64,000 nucleotides of DNA from Odontocerum albicorne (Eukaryota; Arthropoda; Insecta; Trichoptera; Odontoceridae): contig OX463841.1 in NCBI GenBank assembly GCA_949825065.1, positions 20,021,381 through 20,085,380 of the forward strand. Direction: 5' to 3'. Shown piece by piece: positions 33,985 to 45,876 of this stretch (positions within the stretch are counted from its first letter, which is position 1; each line of letters starts with the position of its first letter). Position numbers and translations under genes: made by a program. Under the pieces are notes generated by a model. That model was not told the origin of the DNA and ran no database searches. It was given only the letters and a program-made list of their open reading frames with translations.

Positions 33985-35512
33985 CCATGCCGCCTCCCCT
34001 GTCGCCCTAGAGGCGACTGCTGTCAGACTCGAAACTGATGCCAATCCGATCACACTCATAGCAGTATACTGCAAAACCAATAATACTCTTGACACTCGGG
34101 ATCTGGCGAGGACTCTCGCGATGGGGCCGCGGGTCATACTGACTCCACTCCGCGTGGAGCTAGGGAAACAAGAATAAGAACGGAGACACACTCTTCAAAT
34201 TCATAGAGACAAACCCGCTATGGTGCCGAGGGGCAATGTTCGACCACCCTGGACCTGGAGATCGCAAAGGGCTACCCGGGGGTGGGCGGACTGGAGGTGA
34301 CAAATTCACTCTCATCGGACCGACTCACAGTGTAATTCCCCCTAGGGGAGCGTATCATCTGCCCCCCAAAGACGGTATACAACTACCGGAGTGCGGACTG
34401 GGTGGGCTACAAGACACACAGTTATACCTAATATCATCCACTTTTAGAACGCTGGAGGCCATAGATGACGCGGTAAACACTAACACACATCACCGAAGAT
34501 GCTCGTGATACCTACATACCACTTAAAAATATTACTTTTCACCGTGACAAACTCCCGCCGGAAATCATCACAGTAAATCAAAAACAGACTTCAGAAACAC
34601 TACGGAACAACTCACCACCCTGTAGAAAAAACAGCAAAAAACTCACTGCGGAACGAGATTAAAAAAACACATAAAACAACACAAAAACACCATTTGGGAC
34701 ACAAAATTAGAGGACATGAAACCAGGAACTTTTTGGAAGATCGCTAAGGGATTAAGTAAGCGACACGAAGACATACCACCACTCCACACATTGCCGCCTC
34801 ACACGTAGAAAAGGTCAATGCACTAGCAGACGTATATGAGCACACCTACACATTAACATCGCACTTTCGCGACACATACCGCACAGTACAAGAAACACTC
34901 GACGATTTTTCAACTCGTACCGCAAACAATGCACAATACGAAAATACGCTCACAACATCGGGGGAAGTTCAAAACATCATTAAAGCCCTCAAAAACAAGA
35001 AAGCACCAGGGTTAGACCATATACACTATACATTAATTAAACACATTCCGACACGCGCAATTGTACAATTAGCCAAAATATATAACGCGTGCCTATACAC
35101 CGGTCATTTTCCACCCAGGTGGAAAACGGCTGTAATACTCATAGTACCAGTACGTTAACCAAAAAAGGACAATAAAAACCCATCTAGCTACAGACCCATA
35201 AGCCTCCCGGTGCTTGGAAAAGTACTGGAGAAGGTGATACTCAACAGATACACTGCATATCACACCGAGCATAACACTCTACAACACGAGCAATTCGGCT
35301 TTAGAACCCAGCATTCTACCACCCATCAACTCACCCGCGTGGCCGAGGACGTGTCGGTGGGCTTCAACATAAATTACTTTGCCGGAATGGTCCTGCAGGA
35401 TCTGGAGAAGGCCTTCGACACGTTCTGGCACGATGGCTTAGTACACAATCTGATTAAGACGGGTACACCGTCTAATATCACACAGATCCTCCGTTCCTAT
35501 CTAACCGATTGA
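33985..35512 (+). pseudogene. LINE ORF2 (endonuclease-RT) remnant
   Basis: After scattered endonuclease scraps (PITLIAVYCKTNN), the RT reads VQNIIKALKNKKAPGLDHIH, FPPRWKTAVILIVPV, a stop, then NPSSYRPISLPVLGKVLEKV, QHEQFGFRTQHSTTHQL and MVLQDLEKAFDTFWHDGLV (motif A, catalytic Asp kept). It ends IQ-like LRSYLTD with TGA; motifs B and C (ADD) are missing. Confidence 0.78.
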
Positions 35513-36112
35513 CACTTTATCTGTTTGTATTTTAAAATGCCTAGAAAAAAAATTCTCAGAATATCAAAAATCTCTCTTTAAAAATTAAATAAATTAATAA
35601 AAAAATACTTTTTATGCAATTATGCATTTATATTTTTAAACTACAATATTACTTGAGGATATTATTTGCGGCGTGCAGGAGGATCAGAGTGTTTGTTTCA
35701 AGGTTTTTCTACCAAGAAATTCATAGAATTCTCTCCGACTTCTAACAAAGACACAGATGTTTCTATTGAGGGATCCAGAATATGCCAAGAATCACAAGTC
35801 AAGTTAGCCATGAATGCCAATAACTACCCTATTCCCAATGAATAAGAAATATAGTAGCGTGTGCTTCCATGAACAGTACATTTTGAACCAGAAAGTATTA
35901 CTTTATTACTCCACAAAGATCATATTGTGCGCTGTTTCTCCTCGCCAGTATTGTGACAGCTCTTCTATTGACAACGAGTCCTGCATCCTGCGCATCTTGC
36001 CGTACGCGAACATTCTTAAATTCGTTGAATCCATCGTTTGTTTATTCTGTTTTGCGGTATTTCGGAAAAGTGTTTCTTGTGCAATTGTGTTGCAAAATTA
36101 TAAACCCTACAA

Positions 36113-37917
36113 AATGAAAAAAAAAACAAACAGCAAAACCTTTTAACATTCTTTAAAAACAAGAACAATAATCAGGAGAAGAATTGTGATGACACCAACA
36201 ATAATCCGAGAACGTGTACATTAAGTTTAGAAGAAACAATAAAAAATAATTGTGTCGATACTTCGGAATGTGCGACAGAAGCCAAAAAAAAGAAAAGGAA
36301 ACTTTGTTAGGCAGAATGATACATAAAAAATGGTCTCTCTGTAGCCCCTGGAAGTGAACTATCTTCACGGCCATTGTGTGTAGTGTGTCACGGAATTTTA
36401 TCAAATGACGCCATAAAACCGTCTAAACTTGTTCGTCATTTGCGTTCGCAGCATAGTGATATCGCAGATAAGCCACTGGATTTCTTTGAAAGATTACACT
36501 ACCAGTTGAAAATTTTGAAAAGTCAAATGAAGAAAATGACGACTGGTGACATGTCGCTTCTTCAAGCATCTTATTTAGTTGGTCTTTGAATATCTAAAAT
36601 GAAAAAGCCGTTTACTATTGGTGAGAAGTTAGTAAAACCTTACATTTTAGATGTCGCTATGGAAATTTTGGAACCTCAAGCTGCCAAAAAACTAGAAGCT
36701 TTACCGCTTTCGGGAAACACCATTCAGAGAAGAATTCTTGATATGACTATCGATGTTGAAGAGCAAGTTGTAGAGGGGATAAAGAAATCGAGATGTTTTG
36801 CGATTCAACTTGATAGATCAACTGACGTGAGTAACCATGCTATTCTACTTTACTTCGTGAGGTATAGTGAAGCTCAAGACTTCAGGGAGGAACTTCTTTG
36901 TTGCCTTGACTTACCTGGACGGACAACATCTTATTTTCCACGTGGAAGTGAGGTGGCTATCAAGAGGAAACGTTCTTTCATGCCTTTTTGAACTGAGGGA
37001 AGAAGTAAAACATTTTATGAGAGAGAGAAACTCGGCCCTGTTAGAACATTTTTTGGATGAGGAATGGATGGTCAAACTGGCATATATGGCGGACAGATTT
37101 TACAGGAGGGAGTTATATGTTAGAAATGTTTCAACTTCTACAAGACGTTTTGATTGCTGCTAACGTCAACCAGAAGGTTATTTTAAACATAATAAGTCAA
37201 AATTTAAGGGCGTTAGTACAAAAATTTAATCACCATTTCCTTGAAATTGGGGATCCTCGTAAAGGCAACTTTGGATTAATAATGCCTTCATGGAAGACAT
37301 CAAATCATATGCACTTACTACTCAAGAGAAAGGAAACCTAATCGAGTTGTCTTTGGATGCCACTCTGCTGTCCAGACATAAAATATAAGCATTGTCTCAG
37401 TTTTGGATATCACTCGAATAAGAATATTCATCTCGTTATAAAGGCATTAAATTATTACCCGCATTTTCGTCTACCTATTCATGTGAGAATATTTTTTCGT
37501 CTACGTTATGTCAATAATAAAAACGAAACAGAGAAACCGAATGGATGTCAATGCAGCGCTACGCCTCTCTCTGAAACATCACTGGAGCCACGGTTAACTA
37601 TTCTAGCAAATATACAGCAGCAGATATCGCATTATTTTTTAAACTAAATAACATATTGCTCTTTCGAAATTTCCATTATTAAAAATGTATTTACTGATCG
37701 GTTTCAAATTATTTCAATTAACAACATATGTTAATTATCATGTTTTTTTTGTATTTGCAATATGTACATATGTCTGTTATAATATAAGATTTAAAAACTA
37801 GTAAACAAAATATGTACTACATATATAGATAATAGTTTTTATTTCTGAATTAGCGGTCCAGGAAAAATTTATCTTATTTTGACCGGTCCGCGGATGTCAA
37901 AAGGTTGGGGAACACTG
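36113..37917 (+). pseudogene. BED-finger hAT transposase (ZBED5/SCAND3-like), deleted
   Basis: Starts MKKKTNSKTF, frameshifts, then gives SSRPLCVVCHGILSNDAIKP with SKLVRHLRSQHSD (BED finger), KKPFTIGEKLVKPYILD, NTIQRRILDMTIDVEEQVV and CFAIQLDRSTDVSNHAILL (first catalytic region). A deletion follows, then FHVEVRWLSRGNVLSCLFEL, LLEHFLDEEWMVKLAYMADR, and a degraded C-terminal hAT dimerisation segment. The right end at 37917 (CCGCGGATGTC...GGTTGGGGAACACTG) is a hAT terminus. It is the same family as the 11.9-kb remnant but longer. Confidence 0.78.
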
Positions 37918-38029
37918 GTCTACAGTCTATCAGACAAAATAAAAGAAAAGTAAAAGAACAAGAGTAAAGATAGCTCGGGAAGCCTCGCATCGTCATCATA
38001 TGCCTTCTTCTCCGTCGTCACTATACCTT

Positions 38030-38480
38030 CTCCTTAACCTCCCTCCCGGGGAGCTGCGGGATGGGGCGGGCGAGGGGGAAGACGCTGGAACCTGACGTCA
38101 CCAGGGCCGCTGACATGATAGATAAAATCCCTTTGGAGGTATTCGCTACGCACAACTGTGGCCGAAATGTGATAAAAACGGGGACCTGGACCTGCGCTGT
38201 CGCCTGCTAGAGCTCTCTTGCCGTCCTGCCCGGACCTTCATTGCCGCCCATCTAGAGTCACCCACCCCACACTAGCATTGCCGCCTGCTAGAGCCGCCCT
38301 ATCGGGGCCCTGCCCGTACCAGCTTTGCCGCTGCCTATAGCCGCCTGCCGTCCCGCCCGGACCAGAGCTGCCGCCTGCCAGAGCCGCCCTGCCCTCACCA
38401 GCCTTGTCGCCCATTTGGAGCCGCCCTGCTGTCCTGCCTGGATCAGCATTGTCGCCCACCTCAAACCATATTAGCTCCAT
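38030..38480. repeat. GC-rich degenerate repeat
   Basis: Imperfect repeats of TGCCGCCTGC-AGAGCCGCCC and relatives, sharply GC-richer than neighbouring DNA. It could be the promoter/5' UTR of the same LINE type as 33166-35512 or a decayed tandem array; no coding signal. Confidence 0.55.
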
Positions 38481-39685
38481 TCTAGGACTAACCTACCTGA
38501 ACCGCTACCAGCCTCAATCTAAATTATGAAAATACAGGATAAATAAAAAATTACACAATATTATTGGATTTAACATTATTTTGTCAGTTCCATTCCTGTG
38601 CTTATCTACCTGGTATACCAGTCTAGTTACGGCACTGATATCTACGTCTTAAGTCATATATATTCTTTAAAAAATAGTCAATCAATGGAATATCTAGTTA
38701 CAACAGTTGATTTTACAATCAACGTTATCGTCTCTTTTGTTTGAGACAAAGATACATCAATGAACTTGTAACGCTGGTCGCTATCAGTGTAGCACGTGTC
38801 CTATTAGGACGTGCTGATGATTTTGATATCGACATCGTTATCTTCGTTTTAACTGATTCTGCGTTACTTCTCGTACAGAATCATCAATATAGCGGATTGC
38901 TTATTTCTATAAGTCATGATGATCTTGATTTGTTGTCAATAAATATGGACTCAGGAATGCGGATATAAATCGATAAGTGGACAGCAGGTAAATAAATAAC
39001 AAAGTCTTGACAGTTGCTGAATGACAATACGAATATATGTTTATTTATCGGAGCGCCGGTCTTTTATACAAATGGGTGAACCAGTTCGCGTTACATGCTC
39101 CGTCTCGCTCTGGCACGTAAATTGGCGGTAGATTAATTATTTATATTTGGAGATGACTGGACAAATCGCGGGTACTATAAAAATAGTAAACATTGTTGCC
39201 GTTCTTGACGTATAGCTATCTATGAATACTTGATCGGTCAATGACCCTGTATGTTTACGAATTTAACAATAATTAATTTAATTTATTTGTGTTTTAACAA
39301 TTCACTCGTTATTTTGACAATTCATTTAGGTAGGTATACAGGCAGGTACAAACTCATCTTCTTGTATAACATACACACTTCCTTACGTGCATGCTAACGT
39401 TTATATAATATTTGCGTGTTTATTTGTATTAATTGTATATACACGTGTCGACATGATTTGAGAGTAGCTCAGCGTGCGACGAAGCGTTCATGCTGGGAAT
39501 ACCCCTTAGAGACTGAATCTATAATGTGGAATACATACATATCAGTATAAAGGTAGCCAAATCCAAGTGGTAATATGCATGGGATACCTGTAGACGGAAT
39601 AATGGAAAATAGAGGTAAAAGTTGTTGGAGTGAAATCCCAGAATCATTATTTGTGCGTACTGATTTATACATAATAAGTTCATGA
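38481..39685. other. No recognised gene
   Basis: Contains the right partner (38624-38637) of the 14-bp inverted repeat. A 75-codon plus frame at 38741-38968 (RVLLGRADDFDIDIVIFVL) is unrecognised. Confidence 0.45.
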
Positions 39686-40186
39686 TAGGGTGGAGTCGGG
39701 GTAAGTGCACCATATAAAATGAATATATGAAGTTCAAAGGTATCCAACCATTCTCAGGATCATCACATCGTCTTCGGGGTAAATGCATCTGTATCTTTTG
39801 GTTTTATTAATTGCTAACATAATGAAAAAGTTTGACATCCAATCCAAACACAATAAACACGTAATTTAGATATTTTAAATCAGAAAATATAATGGTATAA
39901 ATATATAATATCAAATGAAATTATGCAGGATGGGGTAAGTGCACCTATTCATTGCTAGTGATGGGACAAAATTGTTTATAATATTATTATTTGAAAATTC
40001 AAAATGATAACACTAATATTGAATAAGCAAAATGTAGAAATAATAACTCGCAAACTGACTTTGTGGCACATTTTGTCTATAAATTAGACGAAAAATAAAT
40101 ACATAAGAATTTTTTTTTATTAAAAGACATTATTTGTTATTTAAATTGGATTATTTAAGTGACTTATTTTAAGAATATGAAATTAC

Positions 40187-43100
40187 TTATTGAATATTAA
40201 AACCATCAAAGGAGATTTTAAACACCAATTCTCCTCTTCTTCCAGTAAAGGGTTTTGGCAAAATAGTCATAATATCTGCGTTATATATTTCAGATATGTC
40301 ATCAACTTTCGGGTATGAAAATACATTATGATTTTCTTTACTTAAATGTGAAATTTTTCTTACAAATTTGACAGTTATTTTCTTACTTTCATCAATATTT
40401 AAAATGTTTCCTATATAATGTTTGAGGCTCTTCTTCGCTACAAATTTGGCAAGTATCCAATCACCAGCATTTTTTTTTTCAAAATAAATTTTTTGTTGTG
40501 TATCTATTTCCAATTTTCCGTGAACATCATTATTTACCAACAAAATCTCATTCAAATCTGCGTTTATTTCATCTTCCATTAAAATATTTTGGAAATAATC
40601 ACTTTCATCTTCAGAGCTTGATTTCCATTCATATTCACTGATTTCTGATGATGACTCGAGGTTTTGCAAATATTTTTTATGATCCAATTTTTGTGTCCTC
40701 TTTTTGTTAAAAACTTTAGAATTTTTGTTATTCTTCCGAAGGTGTATTTTAGTACTTATTTTCCTTTTAGAACCCTTCAGTTTGTTTTTTAAACGTTCTA
40801 CATCATCATATGTTATTACTTCAGCTCCGTGTGCAATTTTTGTCTTTTTTACCTTAGTAGGCTCATTTTTCTTTATAGATCTCAACAGAAGTTCTTCAAA
40901 TGAGTGTTTGACTGGTATATTTTCTGGAAAATATTCATCCCTTCTCAAGAAATCTGAATTATGTGGATTAATTATCATGTCTTCAAAAACTGTAACCTTC
41001 TTCAATGGGTTAAGATAGTGATTTTTTGCAGTATAAGTAGAAGACTCGGAATATTGAACATGTGGAAGGTTCAGCGTAGTTTGCGTCCAAATTTTCTATC
41101 GATGATAACGGCTCTGTATTACTTCTCGTGTTCACCGATTCCTCATCCCGGTCGTGACTAGATTTATTAAATATATTTTCGATCGCTTGGGATTGATCTG
41201 ATGAACCCATTTTTACCTGATGATCAAGTTTATTCCAAATGTCCTGTAAGCATTCTCGAAAAATGTTTTTTTGGAAGTTTCGAACCTACATGCAACCGTT
41301 GCCATTTAACGAGGCTCTCGTCCCAAGCATCATTCATCGATTTCATTACACTAAGGTCTAGTAGCTGAAGAAGTACATATCTGGAATGAAGTGGTAATTT
41401 CAATATCGTCACATTCTCTTTTCTGGCCTCCTCAATTATGCCTAAACTTATACGAGTGTGTGTACTATGGCCATCATAAATAAGTAATATTGGACGAATT
41501 TGCCCTACCGTTGGAAGTAAACAATCCTTAAAATATTTTTCAAATATTTTGGTTTCCATCCATCCATTTTTTGTAGCAGCATACCGCGTAGCTGAAGACT
41601 TTTCTGGATTAGTCCACTCATCCCGCACATACTTTCCCTTAAATATAATCAGAGGTGGACATTTGTCTCCCCCTGCACTATGTTACACCCCAACAAAACA
41701 GTGGTGTTGTCTCTTCCTGGTGAACTAATGGTTCTGGTAGAAGGATATCCAATAAGCTCGACTGCTTTCGTTTTGCTGGGGTCTTTCGACAAACTTGTTT
41801 CATCCAAGTTCCATATTTGATGAGGGCGATTTTTAAGGTCTAATTTTTCCATAGTATTTGTCAAAATATCAAAATATTCATTTATTATAAATGGATCTAA
41901 CATTCTTTTTCTGGCATATTCAACAGGTTGGGGGTTTTTTATTGACAAATTGTTCCGTTTTGAGAACCCCATAAACCAATAATGACCCGGAATTCAATTT
42001 TTAAAGGGAGTTTTTAAATTATTATCGACGATATATTTGGCGACTAACTCAATCACTTCCTTTTTAGAAAGTCCGAATCCATATTTCTCCATAACCTGTA
42101 GATATTCCGCCAGTTTTTTTTTCAACTTCAGCTGGAAGTGCCGTACATCGCCCCATCGTGGTGGATTTTTTCCCACGTCTCCCAGAAATATGGCACATAA
42201 TAGTCAATCTGGGTATTTCAAATGTTTTCATTGCCTGGCACCCGTGCCCACTCATCCGACCGATTTTTACTTCTTCTCTGCCTGGCACCCGTACCCACTC
42301 ATCCGACAGCTCTTTACTTCTTCTCTGCCTGGCACCCGTACCACAACATCCGACCGCTCTTTACTTCTTCTCTGCCTGGCACCCGTACCCACTCACGCGA
42401 CCGCTCTTTACTTCTTCTCTGCCTGGCATCCGTACCCACTCATCCGACCGCTCTTTAGTTCTTCTCTGCCTGGCACCCGTATCCACTCACCCGAGCGCTC
42501 TTTACTTCTTCTCTGCCAGGCACCCGTACCCACTCATCCGACCGCTCTTTACTTCTTCTCTGCCTGGCACCCGTACCCACTCATCCGACCGCTCTTTAGT
42601 TCTTCTCTGCCTGGCACCCGTATCCACTCACCCGAGCGCTCTTTACTTCTTCTCTGCCAGGCACCCGTACCCACTCATCCGACCGCTCTTTACTTCTTCT
42701 CTGCCTGGCACCCGTACCCACTCATCCGACCGCTCTTTAGTTCTTCTCTGCCTGGCACCCGTATCCACTCACCCGAGCGCTCTTTACTTCTTCTCTGCCA
42801 GGCACCCGTACCCACTCATCCGACCGCTCTTTACTTCTTCTCTGCCAGGCACCCGTACTCACTCATCCGACCGCTCTTTACTTCTTCTCTGCCTGGCACC
42901 CGTACCCACTCATCCGACCGCTCTTTAGTTCTTCTCTGCCTGGCACCCGTATCCACTCACCCGAGAGCTCTTTACTTCTTCTCTGCCAGGCACCCGTACC
43001 CACTCATCCGACCGCTCTTTACTTCTTCTCTGCCAGGCACCCGTACCTACTCATCCGACCGCTCTTTACTTCTTCTCTGCCTGGCACCCGTACCCACTCA

Positions 43101-43619
43101 TCCGACCGCTCTTTAGTTCTTCTCTGCCTGGCACCCGTATCCACTCACCCGACCGCTCTTTACTTCTTCTCTGCCAGGCACCCGTACTCACTCATCCGAC
43201 CGCTCTTTACTTCTTCTCTGCCAGGCACCCGTACCCACTCATCCGACCGCTCTTTACTTCTTCTCTGCCTGGCACCCGTACCCACTCATCCGACCGCTCT
43301 TTAGTTCTTCTCTGCCTGGCACCCGTATCCACTCACCCGAGCGCTCTTTACTTCTTCTCTGCCAGGCACCCGTACCCACTCATCCGACCGCTCTTTACTT
43401 CTTCTCTGCCTGGCACCCGTACCCACTCATCCGACCGCTCTTTACTTCTTCTCTGCCTGGCACCCGTACCCACTCATCCGACCGCTCTTTAGTTCTTCTC
43501 TGCCTGGCACCCGTATCCACTCACCCGAGCGCTCTTTACTTCTTCTCTGCCAGGCACCCGTACCCACTCATCCGACCGCTCTTTACTTCTTCTAAAAGTT
43601 TTTCTTTTGTATAAGGCAT
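40187..43619 (-). pseudogene. pogo/Tigger (jerky-like, DDE_1) transposase, broken by stops, frameshifts and a tandem array
   Basis: Reading the minus strand: the start MPYTKEKLLEEVKS (ATG at 43619) is followed at once by the 47-bp array. The coding body resumes near 42230 with MKTFEIPRLTI and GRCTALPAEVEKKLAEYL (CENP-B/Psq-like DNA-binding region). The DDE core has IWNLDETSLSKDPSKTKAVE (first Asp), LLIYDGHSTHTRISLG (second Asp) and QLLDLSVMKSMNDAW (third Asp). The C-terminal piece (41005-40187) is a single open stretch of 272 codons with a Lys-rich segment and the ending GDWILAKFVAKKSLKHYIG...RRGELVFKISFDGFNIQ typical of insect members of this family. Stops occur at about 41991 and 41228, with frameshifts near 41640 and 41010-41210. 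The C-terminal segment could be mistaken for a host gene. Confidence 0.82.
42231..43595. repeat. 47-bp minisatellite, about 29 copies, 141-bp higher-order period
   Basis: Unit CTTTACTTCTTCTCTGCCTG / GCACCCGTACCCACTCATCC / GACCGCT (47 bp). Diagnostic variants (TTTAGTT, GTATCC...CCCGAGCG, GCCAGGC) recur mostly every third unit, giving a 141-bp higher-order unit. 47 is not a multiple of 3, yet none of the three frames gains a stop on the plus strand, so long artefact ORFs appear (for example 42037-43116). The unit matches the 5' coding sequence of the surrounding transposase (AGAAGAAGTAAAGAG on the minus strand). Confidence 0.95.
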
Positions 43620-44623
43620 TTTACCTTTCAGTAAAAAAAATATAGATAAGGTTTTTACAGGTAAGTAACTACTTCTTTTTTATCTTTTACGTCGATACAG
43701 GAACATTCCAGATAGTTGATTATTAAAATAAATCAAATTGTTATGCTGTTAATAATATATTCGAGTAATACATAAAAGCACATAAAATAATTAAAAAAAT
43801 ATAAGTTATTAATTTTTTAAGAAATCTGTTTTTTTTTAAGTAATGCACATCACTAGTTCCATTTCCGTCCTTACAAAAATATCGGGGGGAAGTGTATCTA
43901 GTCTTATAAATCACAATTCTTTTAAAAATGTATTAAATAAATATATACAAAACAAACAACAAGTCGAATGAAAGGCACTTACCCAATTCGAATCTCCTAG
44001 CACAAGTTATTGTAAAGTTACAGAATAATTACGAAGGAGCTCCCGACTCGTACGTCGAGAAAAACCAACCGTCAAAATTTGAACATTAATAATAATGGTC
44101 CTGTGTGTGCTACAGCGTTATCTGTCTACTGTAGTGTGAATTTAGTTCATTACAATAGATCTTTGTAGATGACAGTGCTTAAACATAATATTTATGGAAG
44201 TTGGAAGGCTTAGATGCACTTACCCTGATTCACCCTACTCAAAAAAACTTGACCTAAATTCATAATCCGAGCTTAACACTAAATGTTAACTATTTTTATA
44301 GAAGAAATAAGTATTTAACGTTGAATTTCGTACAAATTTGTCGCAGCTTCCTTTAATAATGCGGTCATGTGATTTGACTACTTCACTCAAGTTTGAAGAG
44401 AAATGTTAAGGTTATAAATTAGGTAGTATTTAGGCCAGGCTATGAATTCGGGCCTTTATTATTTCAACGATTTTGTGAGTTGGCTATTCGAGACGTTTTC
44501 ACGATGTATTTGGAATGAACATGGTCATATACACACATAGGAGTATTAAGATGAATTAACGAATGCCCATTGACGAGGCCCAAATTAAGAATACCTGTGA
44601 CGAGTATAAGATAAGACATAATA

Positions 44624-45876
44624 CATCGATCAATAAGTCCCGGGGCTAACCAACAGATGGCGCCTCTAATAACATATCCATACCATTCTCAGTTAATACC
44701 AACCTTTAGAAGTTACGTGTCAAACTTTCATGACATTCCGACATTGTGTCCTTGAGTTACAGTGGTTTTAGTGATGCTACTTTTGCTATTTTCAAAACAA
44801 TGGAAAAAACTGAATTTCGTGTGTTGATAAAACATTGCTTTTCAATGGGAAAAAATGCCGTTCAAACTCAGCGATGGCTTGAAAAGTGTTATCCAGGCTC
44901 TGCTCCATCGAAAACCACCATTTGTCGGTGGTATGCTGATTTTAAACGCGGTCGTACAGACACAAATGATGCCAAACGCTCTGGTCGTCCAAATGAGGCT
45001 GTTACACCAGAAAACATAAAAAAAAATCCTCAAAATCGTGATAAAAAATAGCAAAGTAAAGTTGCGTGAAATAACTGACATCCTGAAAATATCATTTGGT
45101 AGTGTTTACACTATTTTGCATGAACATTTGGTCATGAAAAAGCTTTATTCGAAATGGGTGCCGCGTTTGCTCACAATGGAACAGAAACAACAACGCATCG
45201 ATGACTCAGAGCGCTGTTTGGCACTGTTTACGCGAAATAAACAGGAGTTTTTGCGTCGGTATGTGATAATGGATAAAACTTGGATCCACCACTATACTCC
45301 GAAAGTCGTCCGAAGCGACCAAAACTCAACAGTCGGCCGGGAAGGTTATGACCTCCGTATTTTGGGATACGCATGGTATAATATTCATCGATCACCTTGA
45401 AAAGAAAAAAACCATCAACAGCAAATATTATGTTACATAGCGTTATTGGAGCGTTTGAAGGCAAAAATTGCAACAAAACGGCCCCATATGAAGAAGGAAA
45501 AGTTCTCTTTCATCAGGACAATGCACCGTGTCACAAGTCGATGGTAACGATGGCCAAATTGCATGAGTTGAACTTCGAATTGCTTCCGCACCCACCGTAT
45601 TCTCCAGATTTGGCCTCCAGCGACTATTGGCTGTTCGCAGACCTCAAAAAGATGCTCCAGGGAAAGAGATTTGGCTCCAATGAAGAAGTGATTGCCGAAA
45701 CTAACGCCTATTTTGAAACCAAAGATAAATCGTTCTATACGGCTGGCATAGAAAAGTTAGGAAAGCGTTGGAATGAATGTATCGCTCTTGAAGGAGACTA
45801 TATTGATGAATAAAGAAGAATTTTGGTAAACAAATGTTGTTTTAGTAGTTAGTCCCAGGGCTTATTGATCGATGTG
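44624..45876 (+). mobile_element. mariner element with both terminal repeats
   Basis: Terminal inverted repeats: left CATCGATCAATAAGTCCCGG (from 44624), right on the other strand CATCGATCAATAAGCCCTGG (45874-45855), matching except for two positions. Probable TA target site on the left. Transposase 44803-45813. Confidence 0.85.
44803..45813 (+). pseudogene. mariner transposase, frameshifted and internally deleted
   Basis: Starts MEKTEFRVLIKHCFSMGKNA and continues through the HTH region (SAPSKTTICRWYADFKRG). It frameshifts near the A-run at 45020-45030, then continues ILKISFGSVYTILHEHL and WVPRLLTMEQKQQRIDD. The first catalytic Asp is in VIMDKTWIHHYTP (canonical Glu replaced by Lys next to it). 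A deletion and frameshift follow around 45320-45430. The last part is well kept: VLFHQDNAPCHKS (second Asp), HPPYSPDLASSDYWLFADLK (third Asp) and the end CIALEGDYIDE with TAA. Non-functional. Confidence 0.85.

Larger units (their letters stand above)
33166..35512 (+). mobile_element. Jockey-clade LINE, gag to mid-RT, 3' truncated
   Basis: Clearly GC-richer than its flanks. Contains a gag-like ORF1 (33166-33914), a badly broken endonuclease region and an RT segment that stops at 35512 before the catalytic ADD box. Loss of the 3' half is unusual for a LINE, which normally loses its 5' end. Confidence 0.75.
39686..44237 (-). mobile_element. pogo/Tigger-like Tc1/mariner-superfamily transposon, degenerate
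   Basis: Left end TAGGGTGGAGTCGGGGTAAG (39686-39705, continuing TGCAC) and right end, on the other strand, TAGGGTGAATCAGGGTAAGT (44237-44218, continuing GCAT), with one 1-base gap. TA is present at both outer edges, as expected for TA target duplication. The GGGTAAGTGCAC core recurs subterminally at 39932-39945 (and as GGGGTAAATGCATC at 39777-39790) and inverted at 43974-43984. The body carries the broken transposase and an internal 47-bp tandem array. Confidence 0.8.

Noticed and set aside
38238..38480. 80-codon Gly/Ala-rich minus-strand frame
   Set aside because: Low-complexity translation of the GC-rich degenerate repeat.
40187..41005. 272-codon minus-strand frame as a host gene
   Set aside because: Its ending is that of insect pogo/Tigger transposases and it lies in register behind the DDE core inside the element's ends.
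42037..43116. 359-codon plus-strand open frame (and overlapping 256-codon frame)
   Set aside because: It is produced by the 47-bp tandem repeat, which lacks stops in all plus frames, and runs antisense to the pogo transposase.
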